A stretch of 64,000 nucleotides of DNA from Nonomuraea rubra (GTDB lineage: Bacteria; Actinomycetota; Actinomycetes; Streptosporangiales; Streptosporangiaceae). This document shows positions 31,388 through 40,564 of this stretch, piece by piece. Both the position numbers and the translations under genes were made by a program. Within the stretch, counting starts at the first letter, position 1, and every line of letters starts with the position of its first letter. The stretch is from NCBI RefSeq assembly GCF_014207985.1, contig NZ_JACHMI010000001.1, positions 8,477,001 through 8,541,000 on the forward strand, in the 5' to 3' direction. The notes beneath the pieces were generated by a model that saw nothing but the letters and a program-made list of their open reading frames with translations, searched no databases and was not told the DNA's origin.

Positions 31388-32437
31388 ATGGACTCCCGGA
31401 CGACCTGGCCCACCCTGCTTTCCGCTCTCCTGTCGGGGGAGCACCTCACTTCCGACGAGTCGGCCTGGGCGATGCGGGAGATCATGTCCGGCGCCGCGAC
31501 GCCGTCCCAGATCGCCGGGTTCGTGATCGCGCTGCGCGCCAAGGGCGAGACCGTGGCCGAGGTGGTCGGGCTCGCCCGCACCATGCTCGACCTGGCCACG
31601 CCGCTGACCGTGGAGGGGCCGGTGGTCGACATCGTCGGCACCGGCGGCGACCGGGCGCACACCGTCAACGTCTCCACCATGGCCGCCATCGTGGCCGCCG
31701 CGGCGGGGGCCAGGGTCGTCAAGCACGGCAACCGCGCGGCCTCGTCGTCCTGCGGCGCCGCCGACGTGCTGGAGCACCTGGGCATCCGGCTCGACCTCAC
31801 GCCGGAGCAGACGGCGCAGGTGGCGCGCGACGCGGGCATCGCGTTCTGCTTCGCCCCCGTCTACCACCCCGCGCTGCGCTTCGCCGGCCCGACGCGCAAG
31901 GAGATCGGGGTGCCCACGATCTTCAACTTCCTCGGCCCGCTCACCAACCCGGCCCGCCCGTCGGCCCAGGCCATCGGCGTCTACGACGCCGGCATGCTGC
32001 CGGTGCTCGCGGGCGTCTTCGCCGAGCGCGGGGTCTCCGCGCTGGTGTTCCGCGGCGACGACGGCCTCGACGAGCTCACCATCGCCGCCACCTCGACGGT
32101 CTGGGTGGTCAGGGACGGCACCGCGACGCAGACCACGTTCGACCCGGCGGTGCTCGGCATCCCGCGCGCCGACGTGGGCGCGCTGCGCGGCGGCGACGTG
32201 GCGTTCAACGCCCAGGCCGTGCACGACCTCGTCCGCGGCAAGACCGGCCCGGTGCGCGACGCCGTGCTGCTGAACACGGCGGCCGCCCTGGTGGCGCTCG
32301 ACGGCCCCGGCGACGACCTCGACTCGGCCATGATCGACGGCTACGCCCGCGCGGTCCAGGCGATCGACTCCGGCGCCGCGGCGGCCACCCTCGACCGCTG
32401 GATCGAGGCCAGCGGCTCCTTCCGCCCCGCCTCCTGA
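31388..32437 (+). CDS. trpD: Anthranilate phosphoribosyltransferase
   Basis: A 349-residue TrpD, which joins anthranilate to PRPP in tryptophan synthesis. The PRPP/Mg site [17 protein letters not shown], the anthranilate-tunnel [20 protein letters not shown] and the [11 protein letters not shown] metal site are all present. The length is normal. No other trp gene is nearby; it stands alone beside the ctaE-qcr operon, as trpD does in mycobacteria. The stop codon lies inside the first unit of a 15-16-bp tandem repeat array. Confidence 0.96.
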   Translation: MDSRTTWPTLLSALLSGEHLTSDESAWAMREIMSGAATPSQIAGFVIALRAKGETVAEVVGLARTMLDLATPLTVEGPVVDIVGTGGDRAHTVNVSTMAAIVAAAAGARVVKHGNRAASSSCGAADVLEHLGIRLDLTPEQTAQVARDAGIAFCFAPVYHPALRFAGPTRKEIGVPTIFNFLGPLTNPARPSAQAIGVYDAGMLPVLAGVFAERGVSALVFRGDDGLDELTIAATSTVWVVRDGTATQTTFDPAVLGIPRADVGALRGGDVAFNAQAVHDLVRGKTGPVRDAVLLNTAAALVALDGPGDDLDSAMIDGYARAVQAIDSGAAAATLDRWIEASGSFRPAS

Positions 32438-32532
32438 CGCCCCGCCTCCTGACGGCCCGCCTCCTGACGGCCCGTTTTCCTGACGGCCCGTTTTCCTGAC
32501 GGCCCGTTTTCCTGACGGACCCGCCTCCTGAC
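32424..32532 (+). repeat. Seven tandem 15-16-bp repeats spanning the trpD stop codon
   Basis: Seven units run 32424-32438, 32439-32453, 32454-32468, 32469-32484, 32485-32500, 32501-32516 and 32517-32532. Units 4-6 are identical (GGCCCGTTTTCCTGAC); the others read GCCCCGCCTCCTGAC or close variants. Each unit contains a TGA, and the trpD stop is that of unit 1. Confidence 0.92.
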
Positions 32533-32568
32533 GCCTCCGCGCGGCGGCCGGGCCCGGGCACACACGGA

Positions 32569-32599
32569 ACGGCCCGCACCGACCTTCGATGCGGGCCGT
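32569..32599. terminator. Terminator between convergent trpD and the L,D-transpeptidase gene
   Basis: A perfect 10-bp stem (ACGGCCCGCA at 32569-32578 with TGCGGGCCGT at 32590-32599) with an 11-nt loop. Confidence 0.75.
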
Positions 32600-32612
32600 C
32601 ACACGTGGCGCC

Positions 32613-33839
32613 TCAGCGCAGCGCTAGCGTGGGCCCCGCCTTGAGCGAGCTCCACTTGAGCCACTGCTTCCAGTTCTCCTGCCAGTGCCCCCACCCGTTG
32701 GTCGGCTCCAGCTTCCGCGGCGACCCGGTGATGATGATCGGGTCCCCGATCAGCGTGTTCTTGATGAACCAGGCCGCGTTGGCCGGGCTGATGTTCACGC
32801 ACCCGTGGCTGACGTTCGAGTTGCCCTGGGAGCCCACCGACCACGGCGCGCTGTGCACGTACTCGCCGCTGTTGGAGATCCGCACGGTGTTGTAGACGGT
32901 GAGCTGGTAGTAGCCCGGCGAGCCCGGGCCGATCCCGGGCGAGGTCATCACGGTGACGGGCTCGCGCGACATCGCCAGGTGGATGCCCGAGGTCGTGTAG
33001 TACTTCCACTGGCCGCCCTGGCCGGCGCTCATCGGCATGGTGCGGATCTTCTTGCCGTTCCGCCTGACGTGCAGCACGTGCTCGTCGGTGCTGCCCTTGG
33101 TGATCTGCGAGCGGCCGATCTTGAAGTCGAGCCGTACGTCGCGCTTGCCGTACATGCCGGGCCCGCCGCGCACCCCCGCCAGCTTGGCCTCCACCCGCAC
33201 CTTGGTGTGCGCGGGCCAGTACTTCTCCGGCCGGAAGTCCACGTGCTGGCTGTCGAACCAGTGCCAGGCCCCCTCGACCGGCTTGGAGCTGTGCACGGTC
33301 AGGTTGCGCTCGACGGCCACCCGGTCGGCGATGGGCTTGTCGAAGGCGATCATGACGGGCATGCCGACGCCGACGGTCAGCCCGGTGTCGTCCTTGTTCG
33401 GGGTGATGGTCTCGATGTCGAAGACCTTGTTCCCCTTGGCCGTGGTGAACGCGCTCCTGGTCTCGCTGGCCTTCCCCGAGGCGTCCACGGAGACCGCGGT
33501 GACGGTGTAGGAGGTGCCGGGCCTGGCCGTCCCGACGCTGCGCCAGCGGGTGCCGTCGGCGCTCAGGACGCCCTTCAGCGGGCCGGCCTTGCCGCCTTGC
33601 ACCTGTACGCTCTTCAGCCTGCCCCCGTGGACCGACACGACCACGGGCTGGTCCGTGGGCACGTCGGCGGCCTTGTCCGCCGGAGAGACGCCTACAGGGG
33701 CGCCACGCGCCCCGCCCGCCATGGCGACCCCCTCGGGCTTCTCGGCCGGACCCGCCGAGCACGCCGTCAGCAGGGCCAGGGCCAGCAGCCCGGCCGTTCC
33801 ATACGCTCCGCGCCCCACGAGTACTCCCTCGTCCACCAT
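32613..33839 (-). CDS. L,D-transpeptidase lipoprotein (Ldt)
   Basis: A 408-residue envelope enzyme that forms 3-3 peptidoglycan cross-links. The lipoprotein signal ends at the lipobox LTAC (LLALALLTACSAG). Two Ig-like domains follow (about residues 50-250, with ITPNKDDTGLTVGVGMPVMI in the second). The C-terminal YkuD domain has the catalytic motif SHGCVNISPANAAWF and an upstream His in GIHLAMS, as in LdtMt2. The ATG at 33839 is chosen, but the AAAGGAGG upstream is better placed for an ATG that opens a two-codon ORF overlapping this start. It is convergent with trpD and lies downstream of the ctaCDF terminator. Confidence 0.93.
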   Translation of the reverse strand: MVDEGVLVGRGAYGTAGLLALALLTACSAGPAEKPEGVAMAGGARGAPVGVSPADKAADVPTDQPVVVSVHGGRLKSVQVQGGKAGPLKGVLSADGTRWRSVGTARPGTSYTVTAVSVDASGKASETRSAFTTAKGNKVFDIETITPNKDDTGLTVGVGMPVMIAFDKPIADRVAVERNLTVHSSKPVEGAWHWFDSQHVDFRPEKYWPAHTKVRVEAKLAGVRGGPGMYGKRDVRLDFKIGRSQITKGSTDEHVLHVRRNGKKIRTMPMSAGQGGQWKYYTTSGIHLAMSREPVTVMTSPGIGPGSPGYYQLTVYNTVRISNSGEYVHSAPWSVGSQGNSNVSHGCVNISPANAAWFIKNTLIGDPIIITGSPRKLEPTNGWGHWQENWKQWLKWSSLKAGPTLALR

Positions 33840-33860
33840 CAAGCCATTTCTGCCTCCTTT
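33837..33860 (-). promoter_or_regulatory. Ribosome-binding site with a two-codon ORF before the L,D-transpeptidase start
   Basis: AAAGGAGG (33860-33853) is 5 nt from ATG-GCT-TGA (33847-33839), whose stop overlaps the ATG of the transpeptidase gene as TGATG. Translation might begin at the minimal ORF and restart, or the ribosome may simply use the second ATG 13 nt away. Confidence 0.45.
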
Positions 33861-33914
33861 ATTACCCTGAGTGATCGAATCACCACATCCGCGCACTGGT
33901 AAAGAACACCAAAA

Positions 33915-33948
33915 AGCGGGCGTCCTCCCCCAAGGGAGAACGCCCGCT
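33915..33948 (-). terminator. Rho-independent terminator of the ctaC-ctaD-ctaF operon
   Basis: On the minus strand the stem AGCGGGCGT/ACGCCCGCT (33940-33948 with 33915-33923) plus an inner CTCCC/GGGAG pair is followed directly by TTTTT. Confidence 0.88.
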
Positions 33949-33962
33949 CCAGGTCGGTGGGC

Positions 33963-34376
33963 TCAGTGCGAGAAGTGACCCCGGTAGTACTGGAACACGA
34001 ACCCGATCATGGCCATGATCACCAGGAAGACCCCGATCAGGAACATCCAGAAGCCGATCACGAACCCGGCGAAGGCGAAGGCCGCCGCCAGGCACAGGAA
34101 CAGCGGCCACCAGCTGCTCGGGCTGAAGAAGCCCAGCTCGCCCGCGCCGTCGCTGATCTCGGCCTGCTTGTTGTCCTCCGGCTGCGCCCCGATGCGGCGC
34201 GCGGTGAACATCAGGTAGTACCCGACCATGAACGCGAAGCCGACCGAGATGGCCATGGCGGTCGTGCCGACCGGCTCACCCTTGCCGGTGGCGGCCTTCG
34301 TCCAGAACCAGTAGGCGATGTCCACGCCGGCGAAGAACAGGCCGCACAGCAGGAACAACCATCCCTGCACCTTCAT
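33963..34376 (-). CDS. ctaF: Cytochrome c oxidase subunit IV (actinobacterial CtaF)
   Basis: A 137-residue, four-helix membrane protein beginning [20 protein letters not shown] and ending [12 protein letters not shown], characteristic of the actinobacterial aa3-oxidase subunit IV. It is a structural subunit of the bcc-aa3 supercomplex. Its ATG overlaps the ctaD stop (ATGA), and a T-tailed terminator follows. Confidence 0.95.
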   Translation of the reverse strand: MKVQGWLFLLCGLFFAGVDIAYWFWTKAATGKGEPVGTTAMAISVGFAFMVGYYLMFTARRIGAQPEDNKQAEISDGAGELGFFSPSSWWPLFLCLAAAFAFAGFVIGFWMFLIGVFLVIMAMIGFVFQYYRGHFSH

Positions 34377-36049
34377 CGGGACTCAACCTCCGGGTGGTCG
34401 GACTTGGCGGAAGCGTGCGGGAACCGCTTGTCGAAGGCGGGACGCTCCGACCGGATGCGCGGCAGCGAGGTGAAGTTGTGCCGCGGCGGCGGGCAGCTCG
34501 TGGCCCATTCCAGCGAGTTGCCGTAGCCCCACGGGTCGTCGACGGTGACCTTGGGCGCGCTGCGCCAGGTCTTCCAGACGTTGTAGAAGAACGGCAGCGT
34601 CGAGGCGCCCAGCACGAACGCGCCCACCGACGACAGCATGTTGAGGTCGGTGAAGCCGTCGGCCGCGCTGTAGTCGGCGTAGCGGCGCGGGAAGCCGGCC
34701 ATGCCCAGCCAGTGCTGGACGAGGAACGTCGTGTGGAAGCCGACGAACAGCAGCCAGAAGTGCAGCTTGCCCAGCTTGTCGTCGAGCATCTTGCCGGTGA
34801 ACTTGGGCCACCAGAAGTAGAACCCGGCGAACATCGCGAACACCACGGTGCCGAAGACCACGTAGTGGAAGTGGGCGACGACGAAGTAGGTGTCGCTGAT
34901 GTGGAAGTCGAGCGGCGGCGAGGCCAGGATGACACCCGTCAGGCCGCCCAGGAGGAAGGTGATGAGGAAGCCGACCGAGAACAACATCGGCGACTCGAAG
35001 CTCAGGTGGCCGCGCCACATCGTGCCGATCCAGTTGAAGAACTTCACACCGGTCGGTACGGCGATGAGGAACGTCATGAACGAGAAGAACGGCAGCAGCA
35101 CCTGGCCGGTCGGGAACATGTGGTGCGCCCAGACCGTGATGGACAGACCGGCGATCGAGATCGTCGCGCCCACGAGGCTGATGTAACCGAAGATCGGCTT
35201 GCGGCTGAAGACCGGGATGATCTCGGTGACGATGCCGAAGAACGGCAGCGCGATGATGTACACCTCGGGGTGCCCGAAGAACCAGAACAGGTGCTGCCAG
35301 AGCAGCGCGCCGCCGTTCTCGGAGTCGAAGATGTGGGTGCCGAGCTTGCGGTCGGACTCCAGCGCCAGCAGCGCGGCGGCCAGCACCGGGAAGGCCATCA
35401 GCACGAGCATGCTGGTCAGCAGCACGTTCCAGACGAACATCGGCATGCGGAACATGGTCATGCCGGGTGCGCGCATGCAGATGATCGTGGTGATGAAGTT
35501 GACCGCGCCGAGGATCGTGCCCAGACCCGACAGGGCCAGACCCATGATCCACAGATCGCCGCCGATGCCGGGCGAGTTGATCGCGTTGGACAGCGGCGTG
35601 TACGCGAACCAGCCGAACGAGGCGGCGCCGCCCGGCGTGAAGAAGCCGGAGACGGCGATGAGGCTGCCGAACAGGTAGAGCCAGTAGCTGACCATGTTCA
35701 GCCGCGGGAACGCCACGTCGGGGGCGCCGATCTGCAGCGGCATCAGCTCGTTGGCGAAGCCGGCGAACAGCGGCGTCGCGAACATCAGCAGCATGATCGT
35801 GCCGTGCATGGTGAACAGCTGGTTGAACTGCTCGTTGCTGGTGAACTGCAGCCCCGGCTGCGCCAGCTCGGCCCGCATGACGAGGGCCATCACGCCGCCG
35901 ATGAGGAAGAAGGCGAACGACGTGATCAAGTACATGTGCCCGATGATCTTGTGATCGGTCGAGGACAGCCACTTGGCGATGATCTGGCCCTTGGGGCTTC
36001 CCGTGGGCCTGACCGGCGCGGTCGTCAGGGGTTCGTGAATGGCGGTCAC
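34373..36049 (-). CDS. ctaD: Cytochrome c oxidase subunit I
   Basis: A 558-residue heme-copper oxidase catalytic subunit with about twelve helices. The CuB/His-Tyr motif [18 protein letters not shown], the K-channel region [20 protein letters not shown] and the heme ligands in [16 protein letters not shown] are intact. It reduces O2 to water with proton pumping. The GTG at 36049 overlaps the ctaC stop (GTGA) and gives the family-like start [10 protein letters not shown]. In M. tuberculosis ctaD is elsewhere; here it sits between ctaC and ctaF. Confidence 0.97.
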   Translation of the reverse strand: MTAIHEPLTTAPVRPTGSPKGQIIAKWLSSTDHKIIGHMYLITSFAFFLIGGVMALVMRAELAQPGLQFTSNEQFNQLFTMHGTIMLLMFATPLFAGFANELMPLQIGAPDVAFPRLNMVSYWLYLFGSLIAVSGFFTPGGAASFGWFAYTPLSNAINSPGIGGDLWIMGLALSGLGTILGAVNFITTIICMRAPGMTMFRMPMFVWNVLLTSMLVLMAFPVLAAALLALESDRKLGTHIFDSENGGALLWQHLFWFFGHPEVYIIALPFFGIVTEIIPVFSRKPIFGYISLVGATISIAGLSITVWAHHMFPTGQVLLPFFSFMTFLIAVPTGVKFFNWIGTMWRGHLSFESPMLFSVGFLITFLLGGLTGVILASPPLDFHISDTYFVVAHFHYVVFGTVVFAMFAGFYFWWPKFTGKMLDDKLGKLHFWLLFVGFHTTFLVQHWLGMAGFPRRYADYSAADGFTDLNMLSSVGAFVLGASTLPFFYNVWKTWRSAPKVTVDDPWGYGNSLEWATSCPPPRHNFTSLPRIRSERPAFDKRFPHASAKSDHPEVESR

Positions 36050-36873
36050 TGGGCACTCCCAGCCTGGGTCGCGACGTACTGGTCCCACTCAGCCTGCGGA
36101 ACGAGCTTCACGGAGAACAGCATTCGGCTGTGGTCGACACCGCACAGCTCGGCGCAGCGGCCGGCGTAGACGTCTGGCTTGTTGAGGGTGTTGATCTGGA
36201 ACTTGCGCCCGGGGTCACCCTCGGGGATGCCGGGGATCACGTCCCGCTTGAACAGGAACTCCGGCACCCAGAACGAGTGGATGACGTCGTCGGTCTGGAG
36301 GTCGAACTCGACCTTCGTGTTCACCGGCAGAACGAGCTGCGGGCCCTGCTTGTAGTCGCTCACCGGCACGCCGGCGACGGGCTTGAGCGGCTTGCCGTTC
36401 ACCGTCGTGGTGAAGCGCCAGCTCCACTGGAAGGCCTCGACCTTCACCTTGACCGGCGCGTCGCCGTCGACCTTGGCCAGCGCGTCGCTGTCGCGGGCGG
36501 TGAAGAAGAAGAACACCGACACCATCACCAGCGGGATCAAGGTGTAGAGCATCTCGATCGGCAGGTTGTAACGCACCTGCGGCGGAAGCTCGGCCTTGGC
36601 CCGGCGCTTGCGGTGGAAGATGCACGCCCAGATGATCAGACCGATGACGACGGCACCCGTGGCGAGTGCGGCGATCCAGGCCCCGTTCCACAGACTCTGG
36701 ACGATCCCGCCCTGCTCGGTGATGTGGTCGGGAAGAAGGCCGCGAGACCAGTCGGCCTCGGGGACGTCATTAGCACACGCCGTAGCAGTGGCCAGCAGCA
36801 ACGCCAAAGCGGCGGCGCGCGGCACCCTGCGCCGGGCCAACGAACGCCGCGTCGTACGGCGAGTCGGACTCAC
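36046..36873 (-). CDS. ctaC: Cytochrome c oxidase subunit II
   Basis: A 275-residue subunit II. It has an Arg-rich N-terminus, a signal/anchor with a Cys ([13 protein letters not shown], an atypical lipobox), two membrane helices, and a CuA cupredoxin domain with the ligands in [16 protein letters not shown] plus an upstream His in [14 protein letters not shown]. It takes electrons from QcrC. The GTG at 36873 is favoured; the in-frame ORF to 37257 runs into the divergent desulfurase gene. It is the first gene of ctaC-ctaD-ctaF. Confidence 0.95.
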   Translation of the reverse strand: MSPTRRTTRRSLARRRVPRAAALALLLATATACANDVPEADWSRGLLPDHITEQGGIVQSLWNGAWIAALATGAVVIGLIIWACIFHRKRRAKAELPPQVRYNLPIEMLYTLIPLVMVSVFFFFTARDSDALAKVDGDAPVKVKVEAFQWSWRFTTTVNGKPLKPVAGVPVSDYKQGPQLVLPVNTKVEFDLQTDDVIHSFWVPEFLFKRDVIPGIPEGDPGRKFQINTLNKPDVYAGRCAELCGVDHSRMLFSVKLVPQAEWDQYVATQAGSAQ

Positions 36874-37026
36874 GGATCGCCTACCCCACAGATGAAGCCC
36901 AAGAGTCTTTCCCTTGGGCGCTCGTATTGCTCTTTCTGCATCAAGCACAGACTGACAAGCAGACACATTAGCGTGCAGGGGCCTCGCCCTACCGCGCGAC
37001 CCCTCGGTGGCGCCGCAAGTGGGACG

Positions 37027-38166
37027 ATGAGTCTCGTGGCTTACTTCGACGCGGCTTCGAGCGAACCGCTCCACCCTCAGGCGCGCGAGGCGCTGCTGAC
37101 GGCGATCGACGCCGGCTGGGCCGATCCCGCGAGACTCTATGGCCAGGCCCGCCGCGCGCACCTGCTGCTGGAGCAGGCCCGCACGGAGGTGGCCGAGGTG
37201 CTCGGCGCGCGCCCCGACGAGGTTTCGTTCACCACGTCCGGCACGCAGGCCGTGCATCTCGGCGTCCTCGGCACCCTACACGGAAGGCACAGGGCCGGGC
37301 GCCATCTGGTGGTGAGCGCGGTCGAGCATTCCAGCGTGCTGCACGCGGGGCAGGTGCACGAGCGCGAGGGCGGCACGGTCGAGACGGTGGGCGTGACGCT
37401 GAGCGGGCGGGTGGACCCTGGCCGCTTCGCCGAGGCGGTCGCGCGGCCCGGCACGGCGCTGGCGTGCCTGCAGACGGCCAACCACGAGGTGGGCACGCTG
37501 CAGCCGGTGGCGGAGGCCGCGGCGGCCTGCCGCGAGCACGGCGTGCCGCTGCTGGTGGACGCGGCGCAGACGGCCGGCCGGATGCCGTTGCCGCAGGGCT
37601 GGTCGGTGCTGGCGGCCAGCGCGCACAAGTGGGGCGGCCCGGCGGGGGTGGGCGTGCTGGTGGTGCGCAAGGGCACGCGGTTCCGCTCGTACCTGCCGGA
37701 GGACGAGCGGGAGCGGCGCCGGGTGCCCGGCTTCGAGAACGTGCCGGCCATCGTCGCCGCGGCGGCGGCGCTGCGTGCGACGGCCGCCGAGGCCGGGGAG
37801 CAGGCGAGGCTTTCCGCGCTCGTCGACAGGATCAGGCGGACCGTCCCGGAGATCGTGCCGGACGTGGAGGTCATCGGCGACCCCGTTGACCGGGCGCCGC
37901 ACATCGTGACCTTTTCGTGCCTGTACGTTGACGGGGAGGCGCTGCTGACCGAGCTGGACAAGGCCGGATTCGCCGTATCGTCCGGAAGTTCGTGCACCGC
38001 TAGTACGCTTCGTCCATCGCACGTCCTCGAAGCGATGGGCGTGCTGACGCATGGGAATGTCAGGGTGTCGCTGCCCAGGGGCGCTTCCGCGGACGAGGTC
38101 GACAGGTTCCTCGCCGCGCTGCCCGAGCTGGTGCGCCGCATCCGCCAGGACGCGGGAGTCGCATGA
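37027..38166 (+). CDS. Cysteine desulfurase (class V aminotransferase fold)
   Basis: A 379-residue PLP enzyme of the NifS/IscS type, which removes sulfur from cysteine as a persulfide. The PLP-binding Lys is in SAHKWGGPAGVGVLVV, the His and Asp positions in TANHEVGTLQP and LLVDAAQTAG, and the active-site Cys in SSGSSCTASTLRPSHVLEAM. The ATG at 37027 or the GTG at 37036 (giving VAYFDAAS, the common family start) may be used; neither has a clear ribosome-binding site. The stop overlaps the TusA-like gene (ATGA), so sulfur is probably handed to that protein. It is divergent from the ctaC operon. Confidence 0.92.
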   Translation: MSLVAYFDAASSEPLHPQAREALLTAIDAGWADPARLYGQARRAHLLLEQARTEVAEVLGARPDEVSFTTSGTQAVHLGVLGTLHGRHRAGRHLVVSAVEHSSVLHAGQVHEREGGTVETVGVTLSGRVDPGRFAEAVARPGTALACLQTANHEVGTLQPVAEAAAACREHGVPLLVDAAQTAGRMPLPQGWSVLAASAHKWGGPAGVGVLVVRKGTRFRSYLPEDERERRRVPGFENVPAIVAAAAALRATAAEAGEQARLSALVDRIRRTVPEIVPDVEVIGDPVDRAPHIVTFSCLYVDGEALLTELDKAGFAVSSGSSCTASTLRPSHVLEAMGVLTHGNVRVSLPRGASADEVDRFLAALPELVRRIRQDAGVA

Positions 38167-38408
38167 CCGAGGTGACGCAGCCGGCTTTGACGATCGACGC
38201 GCTGGGCAAGAAGTGCCCGATCCCGATCATCATGCTGGCCGAGCAGATCAACTACGTCCCGCTGAACGCCGTGGTGGCCGTGCTCGCCGACGATCCGGCC
38301 GCGTACACGGACGTGCCGGCGTGGTGCCGGCTGAAGTCGCACCGCCACGTCGGGTCGTACGAGCTGCCCGCGGGCGGCTGGGCGATCCACGTCATGCGGA
38401 ACTACTGA
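38163..38408 (+). CDS. TusA/SirA-like sulfur-carrier protein
   Basis: An 81-residue protein with the TusA signature DALGKKCPIPIIML, whose Cys carries the persulfide. It is translated from an ATGA overlap with the cysteine desulfurase gene, the expected donor. The pair may serve tRNA thiolation or another sulfur-transfer pathway; the acceptor is not visible here. Confidence 0.92.
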   Translation: MTEVTQPALTIDALGKKCPIPIIMLAEQINYVPLNAVVAVLADDPAAYTDVPAWCRLKSHRHVGSYELPAGGWAIHVMRNY

Positions 38409-38433
38409 ATTTCCGGCCGTCCGCAAATCCCCG

Positions 38434-38457
38434 ATTCAGTCTCGCACGGTGGGTAGG
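38434..38457 (+). promoter_or_regulatory. SigB-type stress promoter candidate for the CBS gene
   Basis: GATT (38434-38437) and GGGTAG (38452-38457), separated by 14 bp, fit the GNNT-N14-16-GGGTA pattern of Streptomyces SigB-group promoters. The start point would be about 30 nt before the ATG at 38496. Confidence 0.4.
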
Positions 38458-38495
38458 GGCCTTCCGTACGAGTCCATCGACATGCAGGGGAAGCC

Positions 38496-38930
38496 ATGAT
38501 CAGCGGACAACCGAACGAGACCGCCCGCGACGTCATGAGCACGGGGGCGGAGTGCATCGGCGCGCACGAGACCCTCGACCGGGCGGCGCAGATGATGCGC
38601 AACAACGACGTGGGGGCGCTGCCCGTGTGCGGTCCTGACGACCGCGTGACGGGCATCATCACCGACCGCGACATCGTCGTCAAATGTGTCGCGGCCGGGC
38701 ACGACCCGGCGCAGGTGACGGCGGGAGAGCTGGCCACCGGGCTGGTCTGGGTGCCGCCAGAGGCCACCGTGGAGGAAGCGCTGGCCCGCATGGAGGAGCA
38801 CCAGATCAAGCGGCTGCCGGTGATGGACAACGGCCGCATCGTCGGCATGATCAGCGAGGCCGACCTGGCCAGGCACCTGCCCGATGACCAGCTCGCCGAG
38901 TTCGTGCACCGGGTCTACGCGCTGCGCTGA
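38496..38930 (+). CDS. Two-CBS-domain protein
   Basis: A 144-residue protein made of a CBS pair: ARDVMSTGAECIGAHETLDR with VTGIITDRDIVVK, then LVWVPPEATVEEALARM with IVGMISEADLAR. Such proteins bind adenine nucleotides; several actinobacterial ones belong to the hypoxia or general-stress response (like Rv2626c). GGGGAA precedes the ATG. It has no effector domain. A strong hairpin follows it. Confidence 0.92.
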   Translation: MISGQPNETARDVMSTGAECIGAHETLDRAAQMMRNNDVGALPVCGPDDRVTGIITDRDIVVKCVAAGHDPAQVTAGELATGLVWVPPEATVEEALARMEEHQIKRLPVMDNGRIVGMISEADLARHLPDDQLAEFVHRVYALR

Positions 38931-38938
38931 CCGCACAC

Positions 38939-38973
38939 GTGAAGGCCGTCCCGCGAGCCGGGGCGGCCTTCAC
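38939..38973. terminator. Bidirectional terminator between the CBS gene and adoK
   Basis: A 14-bp stem with one G-T pair (GTGAAGGCCGTCCC at 38939-38952 with GGGGCGGCCTTCAC at 38960-38973) and a 7-nt loop lies between convergent genes. Confidence 0.85.
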
Positions 38974-38985
38974 CGTTTCCCGGGC

Positions 38986-39972
38986 TCAGGGGTGGTAGCA
39001 GCGGATGTGCTCGGCGATCTCGGTGGCGGCCTCCGCCCCGTACGCGGCGCCGAACCGCTCCAGGAAGACCTCCTGGCCCAGCTCGTACTCCTGCCCGCCC
39101 ACGCGCTCCAGCACGTGCGTGGCGGTGAGGTTGCCGATCTGGCCGCAGCGCTCCAGCGACAGGTCCCAGGCCAGCCCGGACATGAAGCCGGCGCGGAAGG
39201 CGTCGCCGACGCCCGTGGGGTCGGCCTTGCCGCGCTCGGGGGCGGGGGCGACCTGGATGGACGGCTCGCCCTTGCGGTCGATGACGGCGCCCTTGGGGCC
39301 GAGCGTGGTGACGCGGACGCCGACCCGGCCGAGGATCTCCTCGTCGGACCAGCCCGTCTTCTGCTCGATGAGCCCCTTCTCGTAGTCGTTGGAGAACAGG
39401 TAGGCGGCCCCGTCGACGAGCTGGCGGATCTGCTCGTCGGCCATGCGCGCGAGCTGCTGGGAGATGTCGGCGGCGAACGGGATGCCGCGCTGGCGGCACT
39501 CGTCGGTGTGGCGCAGCATCGCGTCGGGGTCGTTGGGGCTGATCAGCACCAGGTCGAGCCCGCCCACCCGGTCCGCGACGGGCTGCAGCTCGATGAGCCG
39601 CGCCTCGGCCATGGCGCCGGTGTAGAAGGAGGCGATCTGGTTGTGGTTCTCGTCGGTGGTGCACAGGAAGCGCGCGGTGTGTTGCGTCTCGGAGACGTGC
39701 ACGGAGCCGCAGTCCACGCCGTGGCGCTCCAGCCAGGAGCGGTAGTCGGCGAAGTCGTTGCCGACGGCGCCCACGAGGATCGGGTTGAGACCGAGGCAGG
39801 CCATTCCGAAGGCGATGTTCGCGGCGCAACCGCCGCGCCGGATCTGGAGATCATCGACCAGGAAGGAGAGTGACACCCTGTCGAGCTGCTCGGCGATGAG
39901 CTGATCGCCGAAGCTTCCAGGGAAGGTCATCAGGTGGTCTGTCGCGATTGAGCCGGTCACGGCAATGCGCAC
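38986..39972 (-). CDS. adoK: Adenosine kinase, PfkB family (AdoK)
   Basis: A 328-residue ribokinase-fold enzyme very like M. tuberculosis AdoK (Rv2202c): it begins VRIAVTGSIATDHLMTFPG, contains SFLVDDLQIRRGGCAANIAF (PfkB motif 1) and ADPTGVGDAFRAGFMSG (motif 2 with catalytic Asp). It phosphorylates adenosine to AMP for purine salvage. The GTG at 39972 follows GAGGAAG; the longer ORF to 40299 overlaps erpA and is not real. Gene order adoK-erpA also matches mycobacteria. Confidence 0.92.
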   Translation of the reverse strand: MRIAVTGSIATDHLMTFPGSFGDQLIAEQLDRVSLSFLVDDLQIRRGGCAANIAFGMACLGLNPILVGAVGNDFADYRSWLERHGVDCGSVHVSETQHTARFLCTTDENHNQIASFYTGAMAEARLIELQPVADRVGGLDLVLISPNDPDAMLRHTDECRQRGIPFAADISQQLARMADEQIRQLVDGAAYLFSNDYEKGLIEQKTGWSDEEILGRVGVRVTTLGPKGAVIDRKGEPSIQVAPAPERGKADPTGVGDAFRAGFMSGLAWDLSLERCGQIGNLTATHVLERVGGQEYELGQEVFLERFGAAYGAEAATEIAEHIRCYHP

Positions 39973-40026
39973 GGGATTCTTCTTCCTCGTTGTCAGCAGG
40001 CCAATGGGCCCCACGAGAATACGCGA

Positions 40027-40058
40027 AGGTCCCGCACGCACAAAGGCGGGCGGGACCT
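40027..40058 (-). terminator. Hairpin after erpA
   Basis: A perfect 9-bp stem (AGGTCCCGC at 40027-40035 with GCGGGACCT at 40050-40058) lies 21 bp downstream of the erpA stop on the minus strand. Confidence 0.65.
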
Positions 40059-40079
40059 CCCTCCAGCGCCGGTCGAGCG

Positions 40080-40433
40080 CTAGTTGAACGAGTCTCCACA
40101 AGCGCACGAACCCGTGGCGTTGGGGTTGTCGATCGTGAAGCCCTGCTTCTCGATCGTGTCGACGAAGTCGATGGAGGCGCCCATCAGGTAGGGGGCGCTC
40201 ATCCGGTCGGTGACCACGCTGACACCGCCGAAGTCCGACACGACGTCGCCGTCCATCGAACGGTCGTCGAAGAAGAGCTGGTAGCGCAGGCCGGAGCAAC
40301 CTCCCGGCTGCACGGCGACCCGCAGCTGCAGACCTTCCTCGCCCTGCTGCTCGAGCAGGCTCTTGACCTTGGCGGCGGCGGCCTCAGTCAGGATCAGGCC
40401 CTGTGCCGTGGTCTCGCTGCTCTCAACCGTCAT
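40080..40433 (-). CDS. erpA: Iron-sulfur cluster insertion protein ErpA (HesB/IscA family)
   Basis: A 117-residue A-type Fe-S carrier with the three cluster Cys in QPGGCSGLRYQL and ATGSCACGDSF. The ATG at 40433 has AGGGAG 7 nt upstream; an in-frame extension to 40598 overlaps the divergent nadA promoter. It is divergent from nadA, whose product needs a [4Fe-4S] cluster, which fits functionally. Confidence 0.95.
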   Translation of the reverse strand: MTVESSETTAQGLILTEAAAAKVKSLLEQQGEEGLQLRVAVQPGGCSGLRYQLFFDDRSMDGDVVSDFGGVSVVTDRMSAPYLMGASIDFVDTIEKQGFTIDNPNATGSCACGDSFN

Positions 40434-40564
40434 CTGCTGACTCCCTAACCCGGCTGTCTGTTTCTGACGTCCTACTAATGACGCTACCAACACCTGGGCG
40501 ATGCCACACATTCCCGGGGTCGGCTCCCCCGGAATAACCACGGGGCGCCGTGTGTCATGATGAG

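Noticed and set aside
32424..32532. CRISPR-like array
   Set aside because: The units are directly adjacent tandem copies without spacers, and no cas gene is present.
36130..37026. In-frame 300-codon extension of the cysteine desulfurase
   Set aside because: It is antisense to ctaC and shows no conserved features; the desulfurase family starts at VAYFDAAS near 37036.
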